From NCBI RefSeq assembly GCF_001907235.1, contig NZ_MQVS01000004.1:124001-188000 (forward strand): DNA of 64,000 nt. Direction: 5' to 3'. A program made the position numbers and the translations under genes. Numbering within the stretch: position 1 is the stretch's first letter; every line of letters begins with the position of its first letter. Source of the DNA: Buchananella hordeovulneris (GTDB lineage Bacteria; Actinomycetota; Actinomycetes; Actinomycetales; Actinomycetaceae). The notes under the pieces were generated by a model that searched no databases, was not told where the DNA came from, and saw only the letters and a list, made by a program, of their open reading frames with translations. Below are positions 1 through 9,783 of this stretch, in pieces.

Positions 1-120
1 GGGCGTGCCCACCGAGAGGTCAACCAGCCCGTCTGGGTGACCAGCGGCCACTGCCCGGGCGGGCAAGAGCGAGTCCCAGGGGAAATCCGGCAGCGGCAGC
101 GGCCGCGGCAGCGCGCTCAC
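1..120 (-). CDS. dapC: Succinyldiaminopimelate transaminase, N-terminal fragment (runs off the window)
   Basis: Only the first 40 codons are present; the gene continues beyond base 1. Translation from GTG at 120 gives the segments [22 protein letters not shown], which is the typical start of the actinobacterial DapC aminotransferase family (PLP-dependent, lysine/diaminopimelate pathway, cytosol). The GTG overlaps the fdxA stop codon (GTGA at 120-117), so the two are translationally coupled. The fdxA-dapC order is a common actinobacterial arrangement. Identification rests on the short N-terminus plus context. Confidence 0.8.
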   Translation of the reverse strand, partial: MSALPRPLPLPDFPWDSLLPARAVAAGHPDGLVDLSVGTP

Positions 121-464
121 GGCAGCCCGTGTTCGGCGCGGTATTCCACGTTCTGCGGCGGCAAGGCGGCGATCATCGCATCGTCCTTGTCCACCGGCCC
201 CAAGCGCGAGGCGCCCCCGGGCGAGCCCAGGTCGCTGAAAAAGTCGACGTTGGCCCGGTAGTAGTCGCTCCACTCCTCCGGCACGTCGTCCTCGTAGAAG
301 ATCGCGAGCGTCGGGCACACCGGCTCGCACGCCCCGCAATCCACGCACTCGTCGGGGTGAATGTAGAGCGACCGGGCCCCCTCGTAAATGCAGTCGACGG
401 GACACTCATCGACGCACGCGCGATCCTTCACATCCACGCACGGCTGAGCGATGACGTACGTCAT
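117..464 (-). CDS. fdxA: FdxA-type ferredoxin
   Basis: A 115-aa cytosolic electron carrier. The N-terminal half carries the closely spaced cysteines of a seven-iron/eight-iron ferredoxin: [17 protein letters not shown] for one cluster and [12 protein letters not shown] for the other, followed by the FdxA signature [11 protein letters not shown]. The start is ATG at 464, preceded by a strong Shine-Dalgarno AAAAGGAGG (481-473). An in-frame upstream ATG at 518 lacks such a site and would add 18 unrelated residues. It is co-transcribed with dapC downstream and is divergent from the small gene at 517. Its redox partner cannot be inferred here. Confidence 0.95.
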   Translation of the reverse strand: MTYVIAQPCVDVKDRACVDECPVDCIYEGARSLYIHPDECVDCGACEPVCPTLAIFYEDDVPEEWSDYYRANVDFFSDLGSPGGASRLGPVDKDDAMIAALPPQNVEYRAEHGLP

Positions 465-516
465 TTTGACTGCCTCCTTTTGTTCCTCACACTGCCGCTC
501 TAGAGTAGCGCTCATC

Positions 517-771
517 ATGACTAATAATTCGCCTCCGCCCCCCCTGCCCTGGCTGAGCTGGCGGGTCGGCCAACGGGTGGTGGTGCGGCGCCGGGAGGCC
601 GACGGCCTCTACGATGCCCTCGGCGACCTGCTAGAAGTGGCCCCAGATCACGTCACTATCCGCACCCGCAGGGGGGACGTTGTCGTGCCGGCCACCAAGA
701 TGGTCTCCGGCAAGCTGGTGCCGCCCGCCCCGTCCTGGGCGGCACCCACACCTGCTCCCCCCGCCTCGTAG
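517..771 (+). CDS. Stand-alone N-terminal (SH3-like) domain of an Rv0428c-type acetyltransferase
   Basis: An 84-aa protein whose core (residues 15-70; [31 protein letters not shown]) resembles the small beta-barrel domain found in front of the GNAT domain of actinobacterial Rv0428c-like acetyltransferases. That gene is usually divergent from fdxA, as here. The catalytic GNAT domain is absent: the frame stops at 771 and the next gene ends only 10 bases later on the other strand. So this is either a trimmed remnant or an independent domain protein. A TAGAGT -10-like hexamer (501-506) lies 10 bases upstream of the ATG, giving a very short leader. Family assignment is moderately sure; function is unknown. 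Confidence 0.6.
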   Translation: MTNNSPPPPLPWLSWRVGQRVVVRRREADGLYDALGDLLEVAPDHVTIRTRRGDVVVPATKMVSGKLVPPAPSWAAPTPAPPAS

Positions 772-781
772 CGGCAGGTTT

Positions 782-3013
782 TTAGGGCTGCGGGCCGCAG
801 ATAATTTCGTCGGACGCCACGTAGCGGGTCTCCCAGGACTGCGTCTCCGTCTTCTGCCCGTGCCTGCGGGTGCGCTCCACGGTCACCGAGAATCCCGAGT
901 TGCCCGCCCCCGTCGGTTCGCACCGCGGGTCGGTGGAGTAACGGGTAATCGGGGCTACGAAATCGTAACGATCCGACGTGTTAGTGGTCACTTCCCAGTA
1001 TTTGGTCGACCACAGTTTGATCCACGCCTCGCCGTTACTTATTCCGGCCTGCACCAAAACCCCGTATTCGGTGTTGTTTTGCCACTTCACGTCGTGCTTG
1101 CCGGTCCACAGGGTGGCCTCGCGCCCGGCCGGGTAGCGATCGAGATACTCGGAGTGGGGCTTGTGCTCAATATCCTCAAACCCGGCCAGGAAACCCGCGT
1201 TAAAGGTATTGGTGGCCAGTTGCGACAGCCCGCCGCCGAGCGCCGAAGAGTGCAGGCCGTCCACGATCACCCCCGCGTCGACGAAGCCCGTCTCCAGCTC
1301 CACTGGTCCCAGGGACTCCTCCAGCGAGAACGTCTCCCCCGGCTTAATCAAGGTGCCGGTGATCTTCTCCGAGCCCACCCGAATGTTCTCCGTGCGTTGC
1401 GGCTCCTCGGTCAGCGGCGTGGAGAACTCCACGATCACTTCCTTGATGCCGAGCTTCTCGGCCGCCTCCGTGGTGAACTGTGCTTCCTGCTCCACCAGGT
1501 CAGGGCGCGCATTGCGATCGGACTTGCTGCTGGCCGCCTGCAGCAGGGCCGCGGCCAGTTTGTCGGGTTCGATCTTGGCGCCCGGCACCGACGGCTCTAG
1601 CTTGGGCTTGCCGCCCTCGAACACGAACTTGGCATCCACCGGCGCCACTTCTGCCCCCGGCAGTTCGCTGTGCACCCGCTCGTGCAGGCGCTCGACATTG
1701 ATCTGCGGCACCAGTTTGCCGTCCCGCGCTTCGAAGGAGACCAGGGCGGCGAGCTGCTCGGGGGTGAAGGACAGGGATTTGTCGCCCACCACCACGGCCG
1801 CCGGGGCCCCGGTGATGGTGCGCGCCAAGCCCACCGCCTCGTCCACCGCCTTCCCCGTGATGCTGGGTTCGGTGGCGCGGGCGGGCAGCTGCAGCGGCCC
1901 CACCTGCGCCAGCCACTTATCGGCCACCAGCTCGACGCTGGCCTCCAGATCGGGGGCCAGGCCCGTGGCGGGCTCGGTGCGAATCGGTTCGATCCCCTCC
2001 AGGTGCAGTCCGCCCGGCCGGGGCTCAGTGGTCAACTGGGGGGCCACCTCCGTCAGCGCCTGGCGGAGCGCCGCCTTGTCGACGACCGTCTCCACATTGG
2101 TGGCCTGCGCCCCAAACAAGTGGCTGAAGATGTCCTGCGGCAGGTAGGAGACCTCGGTGTATCGGTCGACGGAGGCCGCCAGGTCCGCCCGCAGGCCCGC
2201 CGCGGCCGGGTCGAGCTCGACGCGCTTGTCCCCCACCTGCAGGACCACCGGTGCCGTGAGCTCGCCCTGGAGGCCCTCCTCCAACTGCTGCAGGGCCTCG
2301 TCCCGCCCGAGCCCACCCACCGGTACCCCGGAAAGCACCAGCCCGTTAGGCATGTTGCCCGCCAGCAGGTGGGCCACCACGATGTAGGCGACAGCCAGCA
2401 GGGCTACCCCCACGGCTACGAAGATTGGCCAGCGGCGCCGGGCGGGGGCCGCCTGCTCCGGGGGCAACCCCCCTGCTCCCCGCGAATAGGCCGGGCCGTC
2501 GGCAGGTGCGGCGGGGCTGCCGTCGGCCTGGTGGGCCGCCGCCGCGGCCGCGGCGCCGCTCGCCGTCGGCGGCCGGGCGACGACCGGGCTTGCCACCGGT
2601 GCCTGGGCGGGCGGCACGGCGGGGGCAGGCGGCCCCGACACGGCAGGCAGGCGCGTAGTCTGCGCAGCCCGCGTCCCGGCCGTGCCCACCGGGCGGGCCA
2701 AGGGACGGGTCTGGTCGTCCTGGGGCTGGAGGCCCCCCGCAGCGGCCCCCGCACCGGGCACGTTGTGGCTGGTGGCGGTGGGGGTCGGCCCCGCGGGCCG
2801 CGCCAGCCGCACCGTCTCCTCCCCCGCCTCCGCGGGGGCAGCGGCGAGCGGCGTGGGCGGCTGGGAGGCGGCCAGTGCCTCGGCCACCAGCTCGGCCACC
2901 ACCGGGGCCGATAGCTTCTCTGTCGCCTCCCCGGGGGCGGGCGAGCGGGGGCGGGTGTGTTGCCCCGGGAAATCCTCCGGTGGCAAACCGGGGCGGGCCA
3001 TTTCGTCACTCAT
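782..3013 (-). CDS. VanW-domain membrane-anchored cell-wall protein
   Basis: A 743-aa protein. Residues 1-190 are Pro/Ala-rich and presumably cytoplasmic; one membrane helix lies at about 195-218; the remainder should be extracytoplasmic. It contains repeated putative peptidoglycan-binding (PG_binding_4-like) segments and, around 540-680, a VanW domain (GETFSLEESLGP, GGGLSQLATNTFNAGF, LDRYPAGREATLW). VanW proteins are linked to cell-wall metabolism but have no established catalytic reaction. The start is ATG 3013, with GGAAAGG upstream; it begins 5 bases after the typA stop, so the two are probably co-transcribed. Longer in-frame starts run inside typA and are unlikely. Confidence 0.88.
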   Translation of the reverse strand: MSDEMARPGLPPEDFPGQHTRPRSPAPGEATEKLSAPVVAELVAEALAASQPPTPLAAAPAEAGEETVRLARPAGPTPTATSHNVPGAGAAAGGLQPQDDQTRPLARPVGTAGTRAAQTTRLPAVSGPPAPAVPPAQAPVASPVVARPPTASGAAAAAAAHQADGSPAAPADGPAYSRGAGGLPPEQAAPARRRWPIFVAVGVALLAVAYIVVAHLLAGNMPNGLVLSGVPVGGLGRDEALQQLEEGLQGELTAPVVLQVGDKRVELDPAAAGLRADLAASVDRYTEVSYLPQDIFSHLFGAQATNVETVVDKAALRQALTEVAPQLTTEPRPGGLHLEGIEPIRTEPATGLAPDLEASVELVADKWLAQVGPLQLPARATEPSITGKAVDEAVGLARTITGAPAAVVVGDKSLSFTPEQLAALVSFEARDGKLVPQINVERLHERVHSELPGAEVAPVDAKFVFEGGKPKLEPSVPGAKIEPDKLAAALLQAASSKSDRNARPDLVEQEAQFTTEAAEKLGIKEVIVEFSTPLTEEPQRTENIRVGSEKITGTLIKPGETFSLEESLGPVELETGFVDAGVIVDGLHSSALGGGLSQLATNTFNAGFLAGFEDIEHKPHSEYLDRYPAGREATLWTGKHDVKWQNNTEYGVLVQAGISNGEAWIKLWSTKYWEVTTNTSDRYDFVAPITRYSTDPRCEPTGAGNSGFSVTVERTRRHGQKTETQSWETRYVASDEIICGPQP

Positions 3014-3018
3014 AGCGG

Positions 3019-4929
3019 TCAGCCTTTCCGTTTCCGGGCGGCAATCCGGGCGCGCTCCGTGGCATCCAACACCACCTTGCGGATGCGGACCTCCAGCGGG
3101 GTGACCTCGACACACTCGTCCTCGGCGGCAAATTCGAGGGACTCCTCTAAGGTCAACACCCGCGGCGGCACCAGGTTTTCAAACGAATCGGCGGTGGCGG
3201 ACCGCATATTGGTCAGCTTCTTTTCCTTCGTGATGTTGACATCCATGTCCTCGTTGCGGGAGTTCTCCCCCACCACCTGCCCCTCGTAGACCAAGGAGGT
3301 GGGCTGCACGAAGAAAGAACCGCGCTCCTGCAGGTTGATCATGGCGTACGGCGTGACCGCCCCCGCGCGGTCGGCCACCAGCGAGCCAGTCGTGCGGTGC
3401 TCGATGGCTCCCGCCCACGGCTCGTAACCCTCGGCGATCGACGAGGCGATGCCGGTGCCGCGCGTCTCCGTGAGGAACTTGGTGCGGAAGCCGATCAGGC
3501 CGCGGGCCGGGACCAGGAACTCCATGCGGATCCACCCGGTGCCGTGGTTGGCCATGTTCTCCATGCGACCCTTGCGGGCCGCCATGAGCTGCGTGACCGC
3601 CCCCAGGTGTTCCTCCGGCACGTCGATGGTCATGCGCTCCACCGGCTCGTGCGTCACCCCGTCGATCTGCTTGGTGACAACCTGCGGCTTGCCCACGGTC
3701 AATTCGAAGCCCTCCCGGCGCATTTGCTCCACCAGAATGGCTAATGCCAATTCCCCACGCCCCTGCACCTCCCAGGCGTCCGGCCGGGAGGTGGGCAAAA
3801 CCCGCAGCGAGACGTTACCCACCAGTTCCTTATCCAACCGGTCCTTCACCTGCCGGGCGGTAACCTTGGCGCCCTTGACCTTGCCCGCCAACGGGGAGGT
3901 GTTGATGCCGATCGTCATGGAGATCGCGGGATCGTCCACCTTGATAAGGGGCAGCGGCCGCGGATCGTTAATGTCCACCAGCGATTCCCCGATGGTGATG
4001 TCCTCAATGCCGGCCACCGCCACGATGTCCCCGGCGCTGGCCTGCTCGGCGCTCACCCGGTCCAGGGCCACGGTCTTCAGCAGCTCCACAATCTTGACAT
4101 TGCGGGTGGTGCCGTCGTGCCGTACCCACGCCACCTGCTGTCCCTTGCGCAGGGTGCCGTTGTGGATCCGCAGCAGCGCCAGGCGGCCCAGGAACGGCGA
4201 GGCATCCAGGTTGGTCACGTGCGCCTGCAGGGGGGCGTCCTCCGCGTAGCTCGGCCCCGGGATCCGCTCCAAGATCGTGGCGAACAGCGGCTCCAGGTCC
4301 GCGTTGGCGGGCAGCTGCCCGTCGGCGGGCTGCACGGTGTCGGCACGCCGCGCCTTGGCCGATGCGAAGATGACCGGCACGTCCAACAGCTGTTCTAGGT
4401 CCACCTCGACCTCGTCGGCGAGATCGGAGGCCAGGGACAGCAGCAAGTCGGTGGCCTCGGAGACTACCTCGCTGATGCGGGCGTCGGCCCGATCCACCTT
4501 ATTGACGACGATGATCACCGGCAGGTGCGCGGCCAGCGCCTTGCGCAGCACGAAACGGGTCTGCGGCAGTGGTCCCTCCGAGGCATCTACCAACAGCACC
4601 ACCCCGTCGACCATGGACAAGCCCCGCTCAACCTCGCCCCCGAAGTCGGCGTGCCCCGGGGTGTCGATGACGTTGATCGTCACGCCCGCCGTCAGCCCGC
4701 GCGCCTGGGCCGCCGGGCCCGTGTAGTGCACCGCGGTGTTCTTTGCCAGGATGGTGATGCCTTTTTCCCGCTCCAGATCACCCGAGTCCATGACCCGTTC
4801 CCCGGCCTTTGCCCCATCGTGGGCGCTAAACGCTCCGGCCTGCCACAGCATGGCGTCCACCAGGGTGGTCTTACCGTGGTCTACGTGAGCAACAATGGCG
4901 ACGTTCCGGATATCGGGGCGCTGCGGCAT
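3019..4929 (-). CDS. typA: Translational GTPase TypA/BipA
   Basis: A 636-aa ribosome-associated GTPase. The G domain is clear: P-loop [10 protein letters not shown] (about residues 13-22), [15 protein letters not shown] and NKVD. It is followed by EF-G-like domains III and V and the TypA C-terminal region ([18 protein letters not shown]). TypA binds the ribosome like EF-G and is involved in ribosome assembly and stress adaptation. The start is ATG 4929, with AAGGA 8-12 bases upstream; a more distal in-frame start lacks homology. The VanW gene follows after 5 bases. Confidence 0.97.
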   Translation of the reverse strand: MPQRPDIRNVAIVAHVDHGKTTLVDAMLWQAGAFSAHDGAKAGERVMDSGDLEREKGITILAKNTAVHYTGPAAQARGLTAGVTINVIDTPGHADFGGEVERGLSMVDGVVLLVDASEGPLPQTRFVLRKALAAHLPVIIVVNKVDRADARISEVVSEATDLLLSLASDLADEVEVDLEQLLDVPVIFASAKARRADTVQPADGQLPANADLEPLFATILERIPGPSYAEDAPLQAHVTNLDASPFLGRLALLRIHNGTLRKGQQVAWVRHDGTTRNVKIVELLKTVALDRVSAEQASAGDIVAVAGIEDITIGESLVDINDPRPLPLIKVDDPAISMTIGINTSPLAGKVKGAKVTARQVKDRLDKELVGNVSLRVLPTSRPDAWEVQGRGELALAILVEQMRREGFELTVGKPQVVTKQIDGVTHEPVERMTIDVPEEHLGAVTQLMAARKGRMENMANHGTGWIRMEFLVPARGLIGFRTKFLTETRGTGIASSIAEGYEPWAGAIEHRTTGSLVADRAGAVTPYAMINLQERGSFFVQPTSLVYEGQVVGENSRNEDMDVNITKEKKLTNMRSATADSFENLVPPRVLTLEESLEFAAEDECVEVTPLEVRIRKVVLDATERARIAARKRKG

Positions 4930-5075
4930 ACAAGTCCTTAACTGTGGGAATTGGGGGCATTTCGCCCCCAGAAGCGTACCGAGTCCCCACGCTAGCCGGT
5001 GGCCAGCGGCGGCGTGCCGTTGCCCACGCAATTTGGGGCGCCCCGCCCGCCCTCAGGGGCGAAAAGGGGGCCGCT

Positions 5076-5672
5076 TCACCCCAGCAGGAGGCGCGCGGTT
5101 AGGGCCGCGCCGGTGGCGGCCAGCACCCCGAGCAGGCCGAGGTTCCACCGGGCGGAAAACTCGGCGGCGGGCTGGGCGGCTGCCGCGGTGGGCGACTGTT
5201 CGGCCCAGTGGGGCGAGCGCAGCTTGATCAGCTCGGCCACCAGGCGCGAGTCGCCGTGCAGCCGCACCACGGGCTGCTCGGCGGCGAAGTACAGGTCCGG
5301 CAGGCTGGCCGGCCGGTAGCTCCGATTGGCCCCACCCTGCGCCGGGCAGGCGGTGGCGGTCACCGGCCGCCGCCGGGTCAACAACTTCAGCGCCCAATGC
5401 GACTCGACGCCCTCGTAATCCGCCCAGGGAATCCAAAAGGTGCGGGAGATGTTTCGGACTAGGACGCCGTCGTCGTCGACGACGACGCAAGGCCACACCC
5501 ACAGCGCCCCCACCGCCACCAACAGGGCCACCGGGAAGACCACGTCGCGCCCCAGCTCCGCCCAGCCACCGTTGCCCCAAAACGCCGCCACCATGGCGGC
5601 GGCGGCTAGCACCATCACCCCGAAGCCGAGTAGAGCGAAGCGGGAGCGGCAAACAACGCGGGGAGCTTTCAC
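5076..5672 (-). CDS. Membrane PH-domain protein
   Basis: A 198-aa protein with two N-terminal membrane helices (about residues 12-55), a bacterial PH-like domain (DDDGVLVRNISRTFWIPWADYEGVESHW), a hydrophilic linker and a C-terminal hydrophobic helix. This architecture is common for actinobacterial PH-domain proteins of unknown function. The proposed start is GTG 5672. It lies exactly 6 bases downstream of the hexamer CATAAT (5684-5679 on the minus strand), with no Shine-Dalgarno, so the transcript is probably leaderless. A longer start at 5726 would run through this promoter. It is a single gene between typA and the peptide transporter. Confidence 0.75.
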   Translation of the reverse strand: MKAPRVVCRSRFALLGFGVMVLAAAAMVAAFWGNGGWAELGRDVVFPVALLVAVGALWVWPCVVVDDDGVLVRNISRTFWIPWADYEGVESHWALKLLTRRRPVTATACPAQGGANRSYRPASLPDLYFAAEQPVVRLHGDSRLVAELIKLRSPHWAEQSPTAAAAQPAAEFSARWNLGLLGVLAATGAALTARLLLG

Positions 5673-5711
5673 CCGCCCATTATGGGCGGCCGCCCCGGCT
5701 AAACCAAGTGC

Positions 5712-5741
5712 GGGCGGGGGCCGCATACGCGACCCCCGCCC
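5712..5741 (-). terminator. Hairpin downstream of the peptide-binding lipoprotein gene
   Basis: A perfect 9-bp inverted repeat GGGCGGGGG / CCCCCGCCC with a 12-base loop sits 20 bases after the stop of the gene at 5762-7444. The following T content is poor, so it may be a weak or Rho-assisted terminator. Confidence 0.5.
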
Positions 5742-5761
5742 AGCAAATTAGCGACACTGCC

Positions 5762-7444
5762 TCACTCGGCGGTGTAGCCGATCTTCTCGTGCTGCTCGGA
5801 GGAGATACCGAAGGAGCCGTAGTTGGCCAGGGTCTTCGGCACCCCGGTGAAGAGCACGCGGTTGTAGATGGGCAGGGTGTGGACGTTGTCCCAGATCAGC
5901 TTGTCGACCTCATTGGTCAGCTGGCGGCGCTTCTCCACGTCCATCTCGGCACCGATCTGCTTGACGTACTCGTCAATCTTCGGGTCGTCGATCTGGGCGT
6001 AGTTCGACTCGGAGCCGCTGCCGTAGATCTGGCCAATGTTGTGCATCGGGTAGGGGGTACCCACCCAGCTGAAGGCGATGATCTCGAAGGAGCCCTCGTC
6101 CAGAATCTTGGAGAAGTCCGCGGGGGCAGCGTTGTCGAGCTTCACCTCGACGCCGATCTCCTTCATCTGCTCCTGGAAGAGCTTGCCCTCGTTCTCCGAG
6201 GTGAAGATGCCCGACAGCACGGTGAAGCCGAGGGTCAGGCGCTGGCCGTCCTTCTCGCGGATGCCGTCGGCGCCCGGCTTCCAGCCCAGGGCCTCCAGTT
6301 CGGCCTTGGCCTTCTCCGGGTCGAAGGCGTAGTCCTTGCCGTTGTCCTGGTAACCGGCCTGCGCAGGCATGAAGAAGTGGTTGCCGAGCATCAGGGTCTT
6401 CGGGGTCACCGGCAGGCCCGCGAGGTCGGACTCCGCGATGGCCTCGCGGTCGATGCCCTTGACGATGGCGCGGCGCAGCTCAACATCCTTCAGCAGGCCC
6501 GCCTTGGAGTTGAAGGTGAAGTGCCGCCACTGCGGGGAGGTGGCCCCGCGGGTCTCGGCGTCCGGCCGGGTCTGCAGCAGCTCGTACTGGGAGGCGTCGA
6601 TGGCCTCCAGGTAGTCCAGCTCGGCGTTGGTGAACGACGTGGCCTGGCCGGCGCTGTCCACGGCGCGAATCTGGATGCGCTCCAGCTTGGCCGGTTCGCC
6701 CCACCACTTCTCGTTGCGCACGTAGGTGATGACCTTGGCGGCCTTGTCGTACTTCTCCACCTTGAACGGGCCGGTGTACCATTCGGCCTTCATCTCACCG
6801 ACCTGGCCCTCGTTGAAGGTCTTCGGGTCCGCCATCGAGTCGCGGTGGTAGGCGCCGCCCGCCGCGGTACGCCAGTCCGGAGCGGTGGACTTGAACGTGA
6901 TGATGACCTCGAACTCGTTGGCGCCCTTCTCCACGGACTCCACCGGCTCCCAGGTATCGGTGGAGGCCACCGCAAATTCCTTGTTCGAGCCGTTCTGGGC
7001 CTTCCAGGTGGCGATGTAGTCCTCGACCGTGATCGGCGAACCGTCGTTCCAGATAGCCTTGGGGTTCAGCTTGAGGGTGACGACGGTCTTGCCGTCCTTT
7101 TCCACGGCCTCGGCCGACTCCGCGAAGTCCTTGTTGACCTCGAACTCGCCCTCCGGGGTGACGATGAAGTTGCCCGGCAGCATGAAGTCCTGCAGCTTCT
7201 TGTTGTCATTGGTGTTGCCGTTCACGTGAGCCCGGCTCCACTGGTCCGGCATGGTCTCGATGGCCATGCGGAACTCGCCGCCGTCCTTCAGGGAAGCGGG
7301 GTCCTGCGGGTTGATGTTGGCCGGGCCGTACTCGTGGGCGGCCCCGCCTTCCTGCCCGCCACCGGTCTCGGTGCTGGCGCTGCAACCGGCCAACGCGAGG
7401 CCGACAATCGCGGCCACCGCCGCGGCCTTGGAATACAGACGCAT
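5762..7444 (-). CDS. Oligopeptide/dipeptide ABC transporter substrate-binding lipoprotein
   Basis: A 560-aa SBP_bac_5 family receptor. A lipoprotein signal (MRLYSKAAAVAAIVGLALAGC) places the lipidated cysteine at about residue 20 (LAGC). It is followed by a flexible Gly/Ser/Glu linker and a family-5 body with the usual WNDGSPITVEDYIATWKA-type motif. It captures peptides outside the membrane for the importer encoded just upstream. The start is ATG 7444, 8 bases after an ideal AGGAGG; an ATG six codons upstream overlaps that site. It is separated from oppDF by about 210 bases containing a strong terminator, so the receptor probably has its own promoter and expression level. Confidence 0.93.
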   Translation of the reverse strand: MRLYSKAAAVAAIVGLALAGCSASTETGGGQEGGAAHEYGPANINPQDPASLKDGGEFRMAIETMPDQWSRAHVNGNTNDNKKLQDFMLPGNFIVTPEGEFEVNKDFAESAEAVEKDGKTVVTLKLNPKAIWNDGSPITVEDYIATWKAQNGSNKEFAVASTDTWEPVESVEKGANEFEVIITFKSTAPDWRTAAGGAYHRDSMADPKTFNEGQVGEMKAEWYTGPFKVEKYDKAAKVITYVRNEKWWGEPAKLERIQIRAVDSAGQATSFTNAELDYLEAIDASQYELLQTRPDAETRGATSPQWRHFTFNSKAGLLKDVELRRAIVKGIDREAIAESDLAGLPVTPKTLMLGNHFFMPAQAGYQDNGKDYAFDPEKAKAELEALGWKPGADGIREKDGQRLTLGFTVLSGIFTSENEGKLFQEQMKEIGVEVKLDNAAPADFSKILDEGSFEIIAFSWVGTPYPMHNIGQIYGSGSESNYAQIDDPKIDEYVKQIGAEMDVEKRRQLTNEVDKLIWDNVHTLPIYNRVLFTGVPKTLANYGSFGISSEQHEKIGYTAE

Positions 7445-7601
7445 ACTGCGTTCCTCCTTCATTGCTGGGGCGACGAGGTGCTAGGGACTTCGCCGTGATG
7501 CGTACCCGGCATACCTAACCACACCCAGCGTCCACCCAGCGAGATCGCTCCGCCATTTGGTAAATCGTTACTCAACTGTTTCCCGTGCCGCACCAGATTG
7601 T

Positions 7602-7651
7602 GGGAAAAGCAAAAGCCGGGGGCAGGAAATCTCACATTTCCCACCCCCGGC
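7602..7651 (-). terminator. Rho-independent terminator of the peptide permease operon
   Basis: On the minus strand a long GC-rich hairpin (arms 7651-7636 and 7630-7615; 16 bp with a two-base internal mismatch, 5-base loop) is followed directly by TTTTGCTTTT. It starts 6 bases after the oppDF stop codon at 7657. This is a textbook intrinsic terminator separating oppBC-DF from the receptor gene. Confidence 0.85.
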
Positions 7652-7656
7652 CGGGC

Positions 7657-9783
7657 TTACAGCACGTTGATGATCTCCGGGAAGTGGCAGGCCGTCTGAT
7701 GATCGTCGCCCACCGACGCCTCCAACGGCGGCATCTGTTCCAAACACCGCTGCTGCTCGGACTCTCCCAGCATCAGGAACCGCTGGCAGCGGGTGCGGAA
7801 ACGACAGCCGGAGGGCGGATTGGCTGGCGAGGGCAGATCGCCCTGCAGCAAAATCCGCTCCCGGGAACGCTCCTTAACCGGATCCGGAATCGGGATCGCC
7901 GACAGCAGCGCCTGAGTGTAGGGATGCGTGGGGGCGTCGAAAACGCTGTCGACATCGCCGATCTCCACGATCTTGCCCAGGTACATGACGGCCACCCGGT
8001 CCGACACGTGCCGCACCACCGACAGGTCGTGCGAGACGAAGAGATAGGACAGGCCGAGCCGTCCCTTCAACTCCTCCAGCAGGTTGATCACCCCGGCCTG
8101 GATGGACACATCCAGGGCGGAAACCGGCTCGTCCAGGATCAGCAGGGCCGGCTCCAGGGCGAGCGCGCGGGCGATGCCGATGCGCTGGCGCTGCCCACCG
8201 GAGAAGTTTCGCGGGTAGCGGTTGACGTGGCTGGGTTCCAGACCGACCAGGCGCATCAGCTCCGCCACCCGCTCCGGAATCTCGGCCTTGGGCACGTCGT
8301 TGTAGCGCATCGGCTCGGCGATGATGTCGAAGATCGGCATGCGCGGGTCGAGGGAAGCCATCGGGTCCTGGAAGACCACCTGCACATCCCGCCGCAACAC
8401 CTTGCGATCCTTGCGCCCCAGCTCCATCGAGTCCCGGCCAAGCACCACGATCTTGCCCTCTTGGGGCTTGACGAGGTTGAGGACCTCCATCAGCGTGGTG
8501 GTCTTACCGCACCCGGATTCGCCCACCAGCGCCAAGGTTTCGCCCTTGCGCACGTCAAAGCTCAGGCCGTCCACCGCCCGCACCGTGCCAACCCGGCGCT
8601 TGAAGACTGCCCCCTTCAGCAGCGGGAAGTGCTTGACCAGGTCGGTGACCTCCAGCACCGTCTCGCGCTCGGCGCGGGGAATCTCGGCGATCTTAGCGGG
8701 CGGAATCTCCGGCACCGGGTAAATGTCGGTGTACTCCAGCTTCTGCTCGACAATCTCGCGGGCACGCCAGCAAGCCACCTGGTGATCCGCCGTGGTGGGG
8801 CTAGTCAACAGCTCGGGTTCAGCGGTGCGGCACTTATCCTCCGCCATCGGGCAGCGGGCCGCGAAGGGGCACCCCGGGGGCAGGTCCAGCATGGACGGGG
8901 GGTTGCCCTCCACCGGGGTCAGTACGTCCTTTTCCCCATCCAGGCGGGGCAGCGAACCGAGCAAACCGATGGTGTAAGGCATCTGGGAGCGAGTAAATAC
9001 CTCTTCCACTCCGCCGGTCTCCACCACCCGCCCGGCGTACATGACGGCCACCCGATCGGCAATGCCGGCCACGACCCCGAGGTCGTGGGTAATCATGATG
9101 ATGGCAGCACCGGTCTCCCGCTGTGCGGTGCGCAGCACATCCATGATCTGGGCCTGAATGGTCACATCCAGGGCCGTCGTCGGCTCGTCGGCAATGATCA
9201 GGTCCGGATTGTTGGCGATAGCGATGGCGATGATGACGCGCTGGCGCATACCACCAGAGAATTCGTGCGGGAACGCCTTCAACCGCACCTTGGGGTTGGG
9301 GATGCCCACGAGGTCCAACAGCTCTAGGGCCCGGGCGTTGGCCTCGGCGTCCCCCATCTTTTGGTGGACCTTCAGGGCCTCGATGATCTGATCGCCGACG
9401 GTGTACACCGGAGTGAGGGCGGAGAGGGGATCCTGGAAGATCATGCCCATTTGCCGCCCGCGGATGCGGGACATGTAGTTGTCGTCCCGCCCCAACAGCT
9501 CGGTGCCGTGCAGCTTGATGGAACCGCTCAGCCGGGCGGTCTCGTCGAGCAGCCCCATCACCGACATGGAGGTGACGGACTTGCCGGACCCCGATTCACC
9601 GACGATGCCGAGCACCTCACCCTGATTGACGGTGAGATTTACTCCGCGCACGGCGTGGACCAAACCATCCTCGGAGGGGAACCGCACATTCAGGTCGCTG
9701 ACCTGCAGGACGGGGACACCGGGGGTGGCCACGGGCAGGTCCAGCTTGTTTTCCGCCACCTGCAGGGTTTGTTCCTTGCTCAC
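7657..9783 (-). CDS. Fused double ATP-binding protein of the peptide ABC importer (OppD-OppF)
   Basis: A 708-aa cytoplasmic ATPase with two complete nucleotide-binding domains. The first has Walker A GESGSGKS (62-69), signature FSGGMRQR and Walker B LIIADEP. The second has Walker A GESGCGKTT (about 418-426) and signature FSGGQRQR. Each is followed by the oligopeptide/dipeptide C-terminal extension with its Cys-containing motif (PPGCPFAARCP; PPSGCRFRTRCQ), known in this family to bind an Fe-S cluster in some members. It energises import by the two permeases upstream. The GTG start overlaps the permease stop by 4 bases (GTGA). OppD and OppF as one polypeptide is a common actinobacterial variant. 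Confidence 0.95.
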   Translation of the reverse strand: MSKEQTLQVAENKLDLPVATPGVPVLQVSDLNVRFPSEDGLVHAVRGVNLTVNQGEVLGIVGESGSGKSVTSMSVMGLLDETARLSGSIKLHGTELLGRDDNYMSRIRGRQMGMIFQDPLSALTPVYTVGDQIIEALKVHQKMGDAEANARALELLDLVGIPNPKVRLKAFPHEFSGGMRQRVIIAIAIANNPDLIIADEPTTALDVTIQAQIMDVLRTAQRETGAAIIMITHDLGVVAGIADRVAVMYAGRVVETGGVEEVFTRSQMPYTIGLLGSLPRLDGEKDVLTPVEGNPPSMLDLPPGCPFAARCPMAEDKCRTAEPELLTSPTTADHQVACWRAREIVEQKLEYTDIYPVPEIPPAKIAEIPRAERETVLEVTDLVKHFPLLKGAVFKRRVGTVRAVDGLSFDVRKGETLALVGESGCGKTTTLMEVLNLVKPQEGKIVVLGRDSMELGRKDRKVLRRDVQVVFQDPMASLDPRMPIFDIIAEPMRYNDVPKAEIPERVAELMRLVGLEPSHVNRYPRNFSGGQRQRIGIARALALEPALLILDEPVSALDVSIQAGVINLLEELKGRLGLSYLFVSHDLSVVRHVSDRVAVMYLGKIVEIGDVDSVFDAPTHPYTQALLSAIPIPDPVKERSRERILLQGDLPSPANPPSGCRFRTRCQRFLMLGESEQQRCLEQMPPLEASVGDDHQTACHFPEIINVL

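Noticed and set aside
5708-7498. A long open frame on the plus strand opposite the peptide-binding lipoprotein gene, and similar long antisense frames elsewhere (e.g. opposite 31315-34154 and 39409-41073).
   Set aside because: Very high GC content leaves antisense frames open. These have no ribosome site or recognisable family, while the opposite strand encodes clear conserved proteins.
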